A stretch of 64,000 nucleotides of DNA from CAIKZZ01 sp036742455 (GTDB lineage: Bacteria > Pseudomonadota > Gammaproteobacteria > Steroidobacterales > Steroidobacteraceae). This document shows, piece after piece, positions 54,605 through 63,029 of the stretch; the stretch's first letter is position 1, and each line of letters starts with the position of its first letter. The notes beneath the pieces were generated by a model, which was given only the letters and a program-made list of their open reading frames with translations, did not search any database and was not told the origin of the DNA. Location: contig DAINQU010000015.1 in NCBI GenBank assembly GCA_036742455.1, forward strand, positions 1 to 64,000, given 5' to 3'. A program made the translations under genes and the position numbers.

Positions 54605-56230
54605 ATGCGCCGCCTACTACAGCTCGTCGTTCTGATCAGTGCGTGGACCCTATCGGCCCGCGCTGCCACGCCGCTGCACGCGCTCGAGTCCGCCTATGCC
54701 GACTGGCGCGATGCCCATCACGCGCTCGACACCCTAGAGGCCGGCAGTCTGCGCACCGTCGATGGGCTGGGGAAGGATGCCTGGCGCAGTCGGCGGGACG
54801 CCGCGTTGCGCCGTTTCCACCGCGCACCGCGGCCGGACGGCCTCAACGCGGCGGACCGGCGCGCACTCGAGCTCATGACTCACGACGTCGATGGCGCTAC
54901 CGAATCGGAGGATCTGCTGGCCCGCGGGGCCGATGACGATAAAGGGTGTGCGCATGCCGAGGCGGCACGCACGGAGCACGACTTGGTCGCGGCGCTCTAC
55001 GACTGCTTTTCGACGCTCGGCAACCATTTGTCCTTTGAAGGCCAGGTGCTCACCCGCACCGATGGCCTCGAATTGCTGCATGAATTGCCCGAGAGCCCCC
55101 GCCGCGAGGCGTTGTTTCGCGCCTATACCCCGCTGTGGACAGCGATCAATGGGACTGACGAACCGGGCAGCCCATACCGACGACTGCTCGCTGCCGTCGC
55201 GGCTGAACGTTCTGCCACCGGCGATCGCATCGACGACGCGGCGCGCACCTTAGGGACCGACCGCGCGACGGTCAAAGCGTGGCTCATTGCCGCCCTGCGC
55301 GCTTGGTCGACGGCGACCGATCCGACGGAAGTGGAGCCCTGGGATTATTGGGTGGCGCATACGTCGGCGACCCAACCGCTGGATGCGCGCATCACCGCAG
55401 CGACAGTGCCGCGCATCGCCGCGGCTTACTTTCACGACCTCGGCGCGGATCTCAGCGGCCGGGATGTGTTGCAAGATCTGGCTGTGCGCCCCCACAAGGC
55501 GCCCTTGGCGTACACCGACTTCATCCGTATCGGCCGAATGACGGGCCACGGGTGGCGCCCGGCGCGCGTACGCGTCAGCGCCAACGTGGATCGGGGCGGG
55601 CTGTACATCACAAACGAAATTATTCACGAGAATGCGCACGCAGCCCACATGATGGCGCTGCGCACTCGACCGGCCTTCTTTGATCTCGGCGATGCCGTTT
55701 TCTACGAGGCCTTCGCCGATGTGCCCGCCTGGAGTGTCGCATCGCCCGATTTTCAGTCCCGATATCTGGGTGTCGCGATGACACCGACAGCGTCCTACGA
55801 AGCGCTGTTCGCGGGCATCATGCTGGATGTCGCCTGGGGACTGTTTGAGCTCGAGTTACTCGACGACCCGAGTCAGGATCCCAATGCGTTATGGACCGCG
55901 ATCACGCACCGCTATCTGCACATCCGAGCGCATCCCGAGTTGTCCTGGTGGGCGCTGCGCGTACAGCTCGTGCACGAGCCCGGCTACATGATCAACTACG
56001 GACTCGGCGCCGTACTGACCGCGGATCTGCGGCAGCGCACGCGCGCAGCCATTGGGCCGTTCGATGCGGGGAATCCGCAGTGGTACGCCTTCACCGCGCA
56101 GCATTTGCTGCGCGACGGCGAAGCCGCAGACACCGCAGACCTGGTACGTCGCTTCTTAGGCCGGCCCGTTTCGGTCGAGGCACTGCTCGATGCCATGACG
56201 GCCATCGGACCCACCACGCTCGCCCATTGA
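54605..56230 (+). CDS. secreted gluzincin-type zinc metallopeptidase (M2/M3-like)
   Basis: A 541-residue exported, mostly helical protein (signal peptide MRRLLQLVVLISAWTLSARA). The zinc motif is HENAH (341-345), with a likely third ligand Glu368 in FYEAFADVP, 23 residues further on. That spacing resembles the M2 and M3 peptidases. The C-terminal block LVHEPGYMINYGLGAVLTAD is also of that type. It is shorter than classical M3 enzymes. The ATG is only seven bases past a TAGGAT element, so the transcript may be nearly leaderless. Substrate unknown. Confidence 0.78.
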   Translation: MRRLLQLVVLISAWTLSARAATPLHALESAYADWRDAHHALDTLEAGSLRTVDGLGKDAWRSRRDAALRRFHRAPRPDGLNAADRRALELMTHDVDGATESEDLLARGADDDKGCAHAEAARTEHDLVAALYDCFSTLGNHLSFEGQVLTRTDGLELLHELPESPRREALFRAYTPLWTAINGTDEPGSPYRRLLAAVAAERSATGDRIDDAARTLGTDRATVKAWLIAALRAWSTATDPTEVEPWDYWVAHTSATQPLDARITAATVPRIAAAYFHDLGADLSGRDVLQDLAVRPHKAPLAYTDFIRIGRMTGHGWRPARVRVSANVDRGGLYITNEIIHENAHAAHMMALRTRPAFFDLGDAVFYEAFADVPAWSVASPDFQSRYLGVAMTPTASYEALFAGIMLDVAWGLFELELLDDPSQDPNALWTAITHRYLHIRAHPELSWWALRVQLVHEPGYMINYGLGAVLTADLRQRTRAAIGPFDAGNPQWYAFTAQHLLRDGEAADTADLVRRFLGRPVSVEALLDAMTAIGPTTLAH

Positions 56231-56299
56231 GGGCGCGCAGTGCAGCCATCAGACGGACGCGCGCGATGCTCAACGCAGAGCGCCGCGCGCGACCTTCGA

Positions 56300-57622
56300 T
56301 CAGGCGCCGACGACCTCGGTCAAGGTCGCATCCAAAATCGCCACGGCTTCGTCAATTTCGGCCGCTGACACCACCAAGGGCGGCATGAAGCGGACCGTCG
56401 ACTGACCGCAGGAGAGCAACAACAAGCCGTTGTGGAAGGCACGATCGATCACGCGATCGCAGAGCTCACGAGCCGCCTTACGGCTCACGCGGTCGGTGAC
56501 GAGTTCCATGCCGATCATGAGGCCCTTACCGCGCACTTCGCCGATCACCTCGTGACGCGTCTGCAATTCGCGCAGCCGCTGCATGAAGTGCTCGCCCATG
56601 TGTGCGGCGTTCTCCATCAAACCACCGCTGACGAGCTCGAGGGTCGCCAACGCGGCAGCGCAGCACAACGGATTGCCACCGTAGGTGTTGCCGTGGGCGC
56701 CGCGCTTCCACTGCGACATGATGGAGCGTTTCGCCACAACCATGCCGATGGGCAAACCCGAACCGAGACCCTTGGCCAACGTCATGATGTCGGGCGACAC
56801 CCCCCAATGCTGGGACGCGAACATTTTTCCCGTGCGGCCGATGCCCGACTGCACTTCGTCGAAAATCAGCAAAATGCCGTGCCGGTCACAGAGCGCCCGA
56901 AGGCCGGCGAGGAAGCCATCCGGCGGCACGATATAGCCACCCTCCCCCTGTATCGGCTCGACGAGGATCGCGGCGACTTCCGAGGGCGGCACGTTGCTCT
57001 GGAAGAGCACGTCTTCCAGGTACGACAAGACCGCAGCGCCCTGATCCGCGCCCGCTAAGAGCGGTCGGAAATTGTTCGGATAGGGAATGTGGGTCACCCC
57101 CGGCATGGTCGGGAAGAAGCCCTTCTGTTGCGTGTACTTCGATGCCGTAAACGCCAACGACCCCATGGTACGGCCGTGAAAGCCCCCCAAAAACCCAATA
57201 AAGCGCGACCGACCGGTCACGTAGCGCGCCAGTTTTAACGCGCCCTCGACGCTCTCCGTACCGGACTGCGCGAAGAAACTCATCGCCGGCTCACCCATCG
57301 GCGCAAGTTCGGCCATGCGCTCGCCGAGACGCACCTGGTGTTCGTGCCAGTAGTCCGACGAGATATGCAGGAAGTTCTGAGCGGCATCGGTCACCGCGGC
57401 AACGACACTCGGATGACTGTGCCCGGTGCTGCACACCGCGATCCCAGCCACAAAATCCAAGAAACGATTCCCATCGACATCCCAGACCTCGACGCCGCGT
57501 CCGTGTGACATCACAAAGGGGTAATCGCGCGGGTAACTCGGCGAGACGACCGCAGTATCGCGCTCGATCATCGCGCGTGCTTTGGGTCCGGGCAATTCGG
57601 TTTTGATGTGTGGGCTGTGCAT
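56300..57622 (-). CDS. class III PLP aminotransferase (GABA/acetylornithine type)
   Basis: A 440-residue class III (omega) aminotransferase. Blocks: FLDFVAGIAVCSTGHSHPSV, FFAQSGTESVEGALKLAR, GFHGRTMGSLAFTASK, LIFDEVQSGIGRTGKMFA, the PLP Lys284 in TLAKGLGSGLPIG and HGNTYGGNPLCCAA. It is the last gene of the minus-strand operon with hutG, an aldehyde dehydrogenase and a CoA-transferase. An omega-amino acid such as GABA, 5-aminovalerate or ornithine is a likely donor; the exact one cannot be read. The start is the ATG giving MHSPHIKTEL; the longer extension upstream would overlap the CoA-transferase B gene. Confidence 0.9.
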   Translation of the reverse strand: MHSPHIKTELPGPKARAMIERDTAVVSPSYPRDYPFVMSHGRGVEVWDVDGNRFLDFVAGIAVCSTGHSHPSVVAAVTDAAQNFLHISSDYWHEHQVRLGERMAELAPMGEPAMSFFAQSGTESVEGALKLARYVTGRSRFIGFLGGFHGRTMGSLAFTASKYTQQKGFFPTMPGVTHIPYPNNFRPLLAGADQGAAVLSYLEDVLFQSNVPPSEVAAILVEPIQGEGGYIVPPDGFLAGLRALCDRHGILLIFDEVQSGIGRTGKMFASQHWGVSPDIMTLAKGLGSGLPIGMVVAKRSIMSQWKRGAHGNTYGGNPLCCAAALATLELVSGGLMENAAHMGEHFMQRLRELQTRHEVIGEVRGKGLMIGMELVTDRVSRKAARELCDRVIDRAFHNGLLLLSCGQSTVRFMPPLVVSAAEIDEAVAILDATLTEVVGA

Positions 57623-57633
57623 ACGTCGTTTCC

Positions 57634-58425
57634 TCAGATCGGCAATTTCACCGCGGCAGCGTGCGCTGCGCGGGTACGGGCGTGCAATTCGCGCAGCGCC
57701 TCCAGTTCCAGTGACGAAGGGGGCGCGATGACTTCCACCGCTGCCCCGGTGCGCAACGGCCAACCGCACGCAGCGATCGCCTCGTCGACGGTGACGTGGT
57801 CGTAGCGCGCCACCAGAACGAACTCATCGGTGGTCGGATCCGGCCGCATCACGCCGTAATCGGTAATGATCGCCTGCGGACCTCGGCCGGGAGCACCGCG
57901 TCGCGCCCGCTCGCCACCGCCGTTCAGAAAACCGGCCGACGAGACGAAATCCAGGGAGGGCACGAAACTGCGCGGCGATTGTTTGAGCACGACGAACACT
58001 TGCTGCGCGTGCGTCGCGATTTCCGGCGCACCCCCAGCGCCCGGTAATCGCGTTTTCGGCTGATCGTAGGGGCCAATGACTGTGCTGTTTAAATTGCCGT
58101 ATCGGTCCACTTGGGCAGCCCCAAGAAAGCCCACGTCGATGCGGCCGCTCTGGAGCCAATAGGCAAAAATCTCGGGCAACGGCACCACGCAGGTGGCGGT
58201 CTCGGCCAGTTCGCCGTCGCCAATCGACAGCGGCAACACGTCCGGCCGCGTGCCGATGGTCCCTGACTCGTAGATCAAAACGATATCCGGCGCGTGCAGT
58301 AGCCGGGCCAAATTAGCGGCTGCCGAGGGCAGGCCGATACCGACGAAACAGACGGCCCGATCCCACAGCATGCGCGCCGCCGTCACCGTCATCATCTCGT
58401 CCGCCGTCCAGTCGCGGCCGTTCAT
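57634..58425 (-). CDS. family I CoA-transferase, subunit B (GctB/AtoA-like)
   Basis: A 263-residue beta subunit of a type I CoA-transferase. Blocks: VGIGLPSAAANLARLLHAP, the catalytic Glu53 in LIYESGTIGT, GFLGAAQVDRYGNLNSTVI, and LPGAGGAPEIATHAQQVFV. The Glu that carries the acyl-CoA intermediate is present, so it is not one of the IpdB-type hydrolases that lost it. It is overlapped (ATGA) by the A subunit. Acid substrate unknown. Confidence 0.92.
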   Translation of the reverse strand: MNGRDWTADEMMTVTAARMLWDRAVCFVGIGLPSAAANLARLLHAPDIVLIYESGTIGTRPDVLPLSIGDGELAETATCVVPLPEIFAYWLQSGRIDVGFLGAAQVDRYGNLNSTVIGPYDQPKTRLPGAGGAPEIATHAQQVFVVLKQSPRSFVPSLDFVSSAGFLNGGGERARRGAPGRGPQAIITDYGVMRPDPTTDEFVLVARYDHVTVDEAIAACGWPLRTGAAVEVIAPPSSLELEALRELHARTRAAHAAAVKLPI

Positions 58426-59279
58426 AGAGCAACCCCGTCCGCACGCAACGCTGCGACGAAGGCGGCGTGGTCTTTTGAGCCTAGGACATAGCGCGCGATC
58501 CACGCGGTGAACCGCTCGCGATCACGCGCGATCTCATCCCACGCGATGTAGAACGCATTGTCGCGCGCGTAGTACCCACGCGCGTAGGAGGGCCATGCGC
58601 CGCCCGGCACACAGGCCACGGCCGACACCACCCACGACGGCAGCACCACACTGTTCATCGGCGCATCGAGCGTATCCACCAATTCCTCGACCGTCACAAC
58701 CAGACGCTTCGCGGCGAGCGCCGCTTCTTTTTGCGCGCCGACGATGCCGTGGATCAGCACGTTACCCTCGCGATCGGCCTGTTGCGCATGCAGAATGGTC
58801 ACATCGGGAGTGAGTGAGGGCACGGTCGTGATCTTCTCACCGGTGTAAGGACACTCGACCGAACGGATGGTCGTATTGACCTTCGCAAGATCCGTACCGA
58901 AATAGCCTTTGAGCAATCCGAAGGGCAAGCGGCTGGCACCGGCAACATAGGCGGCGGCCATACCCGCGTGCGAGTGCTCGTTCACGGCGAGCGGTACCGG
59001 CCAGCCCTTCTCGATCGCGTCGCGCACGCGGTGCGCCGACCCAACACCCGGGTTGCCGCCCCAAGAGAACGTCAGGCGATCCGCGCATCCTGCGCCGATC
59101 ATCTGGTCGTAAATGAGGTCTGGCGTCATACGAATCAGGTGCAGATGCCGACGCTGTTGGCGAATGATCTCGTGGCCGGCGGCAAAAGGGATCAAATGGG
59201 TGAAGCCTTCGAGGGCAACGGCATCGCCGTCACGCACGTGTTCCTCGATCGCCTCACGCAGAGTCAACGACGGCAGCAT
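58422..59279 (-). CDS. family I CoA-transferase, subunit A (GctA-like)
   Basis: A 285-residue alpha subunit: VRDGDAVALEGFTHLIPFAA, GGNPGVGSAHRVRDAIEKG, VNEHSHAGMAAAYVAGASRL-type sequence and AQQADREGNVLIHGIVGAQK. With subunit B it would transfer CoA to a mono- or dicarboxylic acid. It begins one base after the aldehyde dehydrogenase stop. The glutaconate CoA-transferase group is the nearest by pattern. Confidence 0.92.
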   Translation of the reverse strand: MLPSLTLREAIEEHVRDGDAVALEGFTHLIPFAAGHEIIRQQRRHLHLIRMTPDLIYDQMIGAGCADRLTFSWGGNPGVGSAHRVRDAIEKGWPVPLAVNEHSHAGMAAAYVAGASRLPFGLLKGYFGTDLAKVNTTIRSVECPYTGEKITTVPSLTPDVTILHAQQADREGNVLIHGIVGAQKEAALAAKRLVVTVEELVDTLDAPMNSVVLPSWVVSAVACVPGGAWPSYARGYYARDNAFYIAWDEIARDRERFTAWIARYVLGSKDHAAFVAALRADGVAL

Positions 59280-60845
59280 TTATTCCACCACCGTCTGCGA
59301 CTGCTCACGCAAATATTGGGGCAAGTAATAGAACGAGCCGATCGCCTTTCCGGTGGAGGTCGAACCCTTCCAGCCCGCGAACGCCTGATATCCGGGCCAC
59401 GCACCCGTCGTCGCACCTTGCGGACGATTGACGTACACGGTGCCCGCTTCAATGTGCTCGAGGAAATAATCGACGTCCGCCTTCGAACCGTAGACGCCGG
59501 CGGTGAGTCCCAGGGGTGAGGCGTTCGCCAACGCGACGCCCTCCTCGACCCCGGACACCCGACAGACCATCAGGATCGGCAAGAACATCTCTTCCGCGTA
59601 CAGCGGATGCGACGAGGGCGCCAGCGCAACGGTCGGGGCCACATAACAGCCGTGCGCCAAGGCGCCGTCCGTCAATCGGCGGCCGCCGGTGAGGATAGTT
59701 CCGCCATCGGACGCGAGGCGGTGTGCGTATGCTTCGTACTTCTGGACGGCGCGCGGCGAAATCACCGGACCGAGCCAATGTTCGCGCTGCGTCGGATCAC
59801 CCACGACGATCGCCTCGGCCGCTCTGACCAGACGGTCGATCAGATCATCGGCAACGGCGTCGGCGACATAAACGCGCGATGCAGCCGAGCACTTTTGTCC
59901 ACCGAGGCCAAAGGCCGAACGCGCGATGCCCGTGGCAGCGCGATCCAGGTCCGCCTCGGCCGTCACGATGACCGCATTCTTCCCACCCATCTCAGCGATA
60001 CACGGACGCACCCAAGCACCGCCTGCCATGCGCCGACTCAGGTCCATACCGACGCTGTACGAACCGGTGAACGTCACCCCGGCGATCCGTGGATCATCGA
60101 CGAGCGCGTTCCCGACCACATCACCGCTGCCCGCCACCGCGTTGAACACGCCAGCGGGATAACCGGCATCGCGCATCAAGTCGGCGAGCAAGCGCACGGC
60201 CCACGGGGTATCACTGGCCCCCTTCACCACGACCGTATTGCCGGTGACCAAGGCGGCAGCCGTGGGTCCGGCGGCCAGAGCGAGCGGAAAATTGAACGGC
60301 GCAATAACAGCCCACACACCGTGGGGTTTGAGCACACTGCGATTGTGCGAGCGCCAGTCCGTCAGAGGATCGTCGGGCAAAGCCCGGTCGTAATAGCCTG
60401 AGCGGACGTACTCATCGGCATAGCCGCGGAAGAAATCGGCGACTTCAGCGGCTTCGGCCAAGGCTTCCAAACGGTTCTTGCCAACTTCCAACGCCAAGGC
60501 TGCCGCAAGGTCATAGACCCGCTCGTCGATCAGATCGGCCACCCGGTACGACAAACGGACGCGCTCCGCGGCTTCGCAAGCCCGCCAGGCCGGATACGCC
60601 GCCGCCGCTGCCGCGACCGCGGCATGCACGTGGTTGGCATCGGCCGTGGCGAAATCGCCAAGGTGGCTACCGTCGATCGGTGAGCACTTACGAATGCAGC
60701 CGCTACCCTCAACGTCCGCCCCATTGATGTACAGCGAATGGGCTGCGCCCAAGGACCGCCGCAGGGTTGCCACCGACGCCTCAAAGCGCTCGTGCATTTC
60801 GGCCGGCGGATTAAACATCGTGGAATACGTCAGCTTGAAACTCAT
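59280..60845 (-). CDS. aldehyde dehydrogenase, P5C/glutamate-semialdehyde dehydrogenase type
   Basis: A 521-residue NAD-dependent aldehyde dehydrogenase of the P5C dehydrogenase group: PHGVWAVIAPFNFPLALAAG, the Lys in NTVVVKGASDTPW, FTGSYSVGMDLSRR, the catalytic Glu in IAEMGGKNAVIV and catalytic Cys in GLGGQKCSAASRVYV. Proline is already served by PutA at 16.6-19.8 kb, so this enzyme more likely oxidises the semialdehyde made by one of the flanking aminotransferases. It overlaps the upstream aminotransferase by ATGA. Confidence 0.92.
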   Translation of the reverse strand: MSFKLTYSTMFNPPAEMHERFEASVATLRRSLGAAHSLYINGADVEGSGCIRKCSPIDGSHLGDFATADANHVHAAVAAAAAAYPAWRACEAAERVRLSYRVADLIDERVYDLAAALALEVGKNRLEALAEAAEVADFFRGYADEYVRSGYYDRALPDDPLTDWRSHNRSVLKPHGVWAVIAPFNFPLALAAGPTAAALVTGNTVVVKGASDTPWAVRLLADLMRDAGYPAGVFNAVAGSGDVVGNALVDDPRIAGVTFTGSYSVGMDLSRRMAGGAWVRPCIAEMGGKNAVIVTAEADLDRAATGIARSAFGLGGQKCSAASRVYVADAVADDLIDRLVRAAEAIVVGDPTQREHWLGPVISPRAVQKYEAYAHRLASDGGTILTGGRRLTDGALAHGCYVAPTVALAPSSHPLYAEEMFLPILMVCRVSGVEEGVALANASPLGLTAGVYGSKADVDYFLEHIEAGTVYVNRPQGATTGAWPGYQAFAGWKGSTSTGKAIGSFYYLPQYLREQSQTVVE

Positions 60846-62155
60846 GACCAGTCGAACTCCGCCAGCAAGCGATCGATCAGATCGATCGCGTCGTTAAGAT
60901 CGCGCTCCGCAATGACGAGCGGTGGCGCCAGAATAATCAGATTACCACGCACGGCGAGGGACACCCCCAGCTCGAGCGCGCGGGCGACCAATCCGCGCAA
61001 CGATGCACTGACGCCGGGCCAAGGCACGTGCAACGCACGACTGTCGCGATCGCGAACCAATTCAATCACCGCGAACAAGCCGTCGCCGCCACGCACATCG
61101 CCGATGACCGTGTGCCGCTGCGCCAGCTCGCGCAGGCGCTCGAACATCGCTCGACCCAGCGACCGCGATCGTTCGATCAACTGACCATCGGCATACGCGG
61201 CCAACGCCGCGACGCCCGCCGCGCAGGCCAGCGGATGACCGCAGTAGGTCAATCCCGTGTAGAGCATCTCGTGCTCCAATCGTTCGGCCACTTCCGCCGA
61301 CAGGACGACCGCACCGAGTGGGACGTGCGCGCCGGTCAAACCCTTCGCCAGCGTCATGAGGTCGGGCCTGCCCGCCTCGCCATGTCGCTGCCAGGCAAAC
61401 CATTCACCGCAGCGACCGAACCCGCTCATCACTTCGTCGGCGATCAAATACACACCGCGCTGCCGCGTCTCAGCGCGTAACTGCGGCCAATAATTGGGTG
61501 GCGCCACAATACCGTTGGTGCCCGCGTTCGGCTCCATGAGTACCGCGGCGACATCGGCCGCACCGTGCGCATCGATCGCCTCGGCAACGGCGCGTGCCGC
61601 AGCATCGCCGCAATCCGCCGGTGCGGTGGTCCCGAATGGACACCGGTAGCTGTAGGGCGGCGGCACGCGCAGCACCCCGAACGCGTCGGGATCCACCTGC
61701 GCTTGCGTCCGACTGTCGCCGGACAGGGCCATGGTTGCGTAGGAGGCCCCGTGATAAGAACGCTCACGGGCGATGACACGACCCCGCGGCAAGCCGCGGG
61801 CTTGCCGGGCGAATTTCACCGCATGCTCGTTCGCATCGGCCCCACCCAACGTGAAATACACCCGCCCGCCGTCGAAACCGGAGCGCTCCAACAGGCCGCG
61901 CGCAAGGGCCGCCCGAGGCTCTGCGCCCCACGCGGCCGTGACAAAGCACAATTGCTCCGCTTGGCGCTGTATGGCGGCGACGACGGCCGGGTGCTGATGG
62001 CCGAGATTCATGCACTCGGCCAGACTGCTGAGATCGAGGTAGCGTTGCCCGTTATCGGCAATAAAGTGCGCCCCTTCACCCGCGACGATCGTCGGCGCAT
62101 TCCAGTCGGCCTGGACGCACCAGCTGTGCAGCACGTCGTCGCGTTCGTTGGTCAT
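60842..62155 (-). CDS. class III PLP aminotransferase (second copy, taurine/beta-alanine-pyruvate-like)
   Basis: A 437-residue class III aminotransferase clearly different from the one at 56.3 kb. Blocks: YLDLSSLAECMNLGHQHPAV, FTLGGADANEHAVKFARQAR, ERSYHGASYATMALSGDSR, Asp240 in LIADEVMSGFGR and PLP Lys271 in LMTLAKGLTGAHVPLG. The pattern recalls omega-amino acid:pyruvate and taurine:pyruvate aminotransferases. It follows hutG after 97 bases, a gap with a small hairpin (62198-62212) but no T run. Confidence 0.9.
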   Translation of the reverse strand: MTNERDDVLHSWCVQADWNAPTIVAGEGAHFIADNGQRYLDLSSLAECMNLGHQHPAVVAAIQRQAEQLCFVTAAWGAEPRAALARGLLERSGFDGGRVYFTLGGADANEHAVKFARQARGLPRGRVIARERSYHGASYATMALSGDSRTQAQVDPDAFGVLRVPPPYSYRCPFGTTAPADCGDAAARAVAEAIDAHGAADVAAVLMEPNAGTNGIVAPPNYWPQLRAETRQRGVYLIADEVMSGFGRCGEWFAWQRHGEAGRPDLMTLAKGLTGAHVPLGAVVLSAEVAERLEHEMLYTGLTYCGHPLACAAGVAALAAYADGQLIERSRSLGRAMFERLRELAQRHTVIGDVRGGDGLFAVIELVRDRDSRALHVPWPGVSASLRGLVARALELGVSLAVRGNLIILAPPLVIAERDLNDAIDLIDRLLAEFDWS

Positions 62156-62252
62156 GATGCGCTAAGCAGCCCCCGGGAAAATGACCCCCATTGTCCCGTG
62201 CCGCCTCGGCACACTCAAGTCGGTTCTCACCGCAATCGTTGGCAGCCGTGGT

Positions 62253-63029
62253 CTAGGTCGGCCGCCACGCCAACAGCACCGACACAATCTCGTCTAACGT
62301 CGCCATGAGCGCAGCCGCTCGAGGCGGAGACCACGACGTGGATCCGGCGTCGAGGTAGGTCAGCTGACCGATCTCCAGTTGGACGGCGTGCACGGGACCC
62401 GCGCTCTGACCGTAGTGCCGCGTGATATGGCCGCCTTTGAAGCGGCCATTCAGGACCGCGCTGAAGGGGCTTTGCGACGCCACCGCGTACACCGCCTCCC
62501 CTAGCCCCGCGCCGCAACTGCGGCCGTCATTGGTCCCGATGTTGAGATCCGGCAGTCGGCCCGGGAAGAGACGCGGCACCTCGCTCTCGATGGAATGCGC
62601 ATCCAGCAACACCGCGTAGCCGTGTCGCGCGACCGTGAGATCCAGCAGTTGCTGTAAGCGCGCGTGGTACGGCGCCCAATACGTCTCCCGGCGACGCTGT
62701 ATCTCCGTCGCAGTGGGCGCCGCCGTCGCGTACAACGACTCACCCGCAAAGGTCGCCGACGGGCATAAACCCGTCGACACTTGCCCTGGGTAGAGCGCTG
62801 CATCATCCGGTGGACGATTAAGGTCTACCACATATCGCGAACAGGTCGGCTCCACCCAGCTGACACCGAGCGCCTGCGCGAACGCATACAGCTTCTCGAC
62901 ATGCCAATCGGTGTCCGGCACATCGAGCGCGCGAGGCGTCATCCCGGCGGCGATCTCCGCCGGGATGTGAGTGCCTACGTGCGGGAAGCTGATGACCAGC
63001 GGCGCCGCGCCCTCGATGGAACGGATCAT
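62253..63029 (-). CDS. hutG: N-formylglutamate deformylase HutG
   Basis: A 258-residue N-formylglutamate amidohydrolase: LVISFPHVGTHIPAEIA, the metal/His block DTDWHVEKLYAFA, VVDLNRPPDD, LLDAHSIESEVPRLFPG and LNIGTNDGRSC. It performs the last step of the five-step histidine pathway, releasing glutamate and formate. It overlaps hutU by ATGA. hutH and hutI are not in the window and may lie beyond 64000. Confidence 0.94.
   Translation of the reverse strand: MIRSIEGAAPLVISFPHVGTHIPAEIAAGMTPRALDVPDTDWHVEKLYAFAQALGVSWVEPTCSRYVVDLNRPPDDAALYPGQVSTGLCPSATFAGESLYATAAPTATEIQRRRETYWAPYHARLQQLLDLTVARHGYAVLLDAHSIESEVPRLFPGRLPDLNIGTNDGRSCGAGLGEAVYAVASQSPFSAVLNGRFKGGHITRHYGQSAGPVHAVQLEIGQLTYLDAGSTSWSPPRAAALMATLDEIVSVLLAWRPT

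Noticed and set aside
56231..56299. Bidirectional terminator between the peptidase and aminotransferase genes
   Set aside because: The segment is GC-rich with alternating GC runs but no clear stem followed by a T run on either strand.
57634..59279. IpdAB-type steroid ring hydrolase instead of a CoA-transferase
   Set aside because: The catalytic Glu53 in ESGTIG is present, whereas IpdB-type proteins have lost it.
62198..62212. Terminator between hutG and the aminotransferase
   Set aside because: The hairpin GTGCCG/CGGCAC is perfect but short and lacks a T run on either strand. It also lies upstream of the aminotransferase start? No: it lies just 5' of that gene and 3' of nothing on its strand except hutG's far side, so direction and lack of T run argue against a role as terminator.
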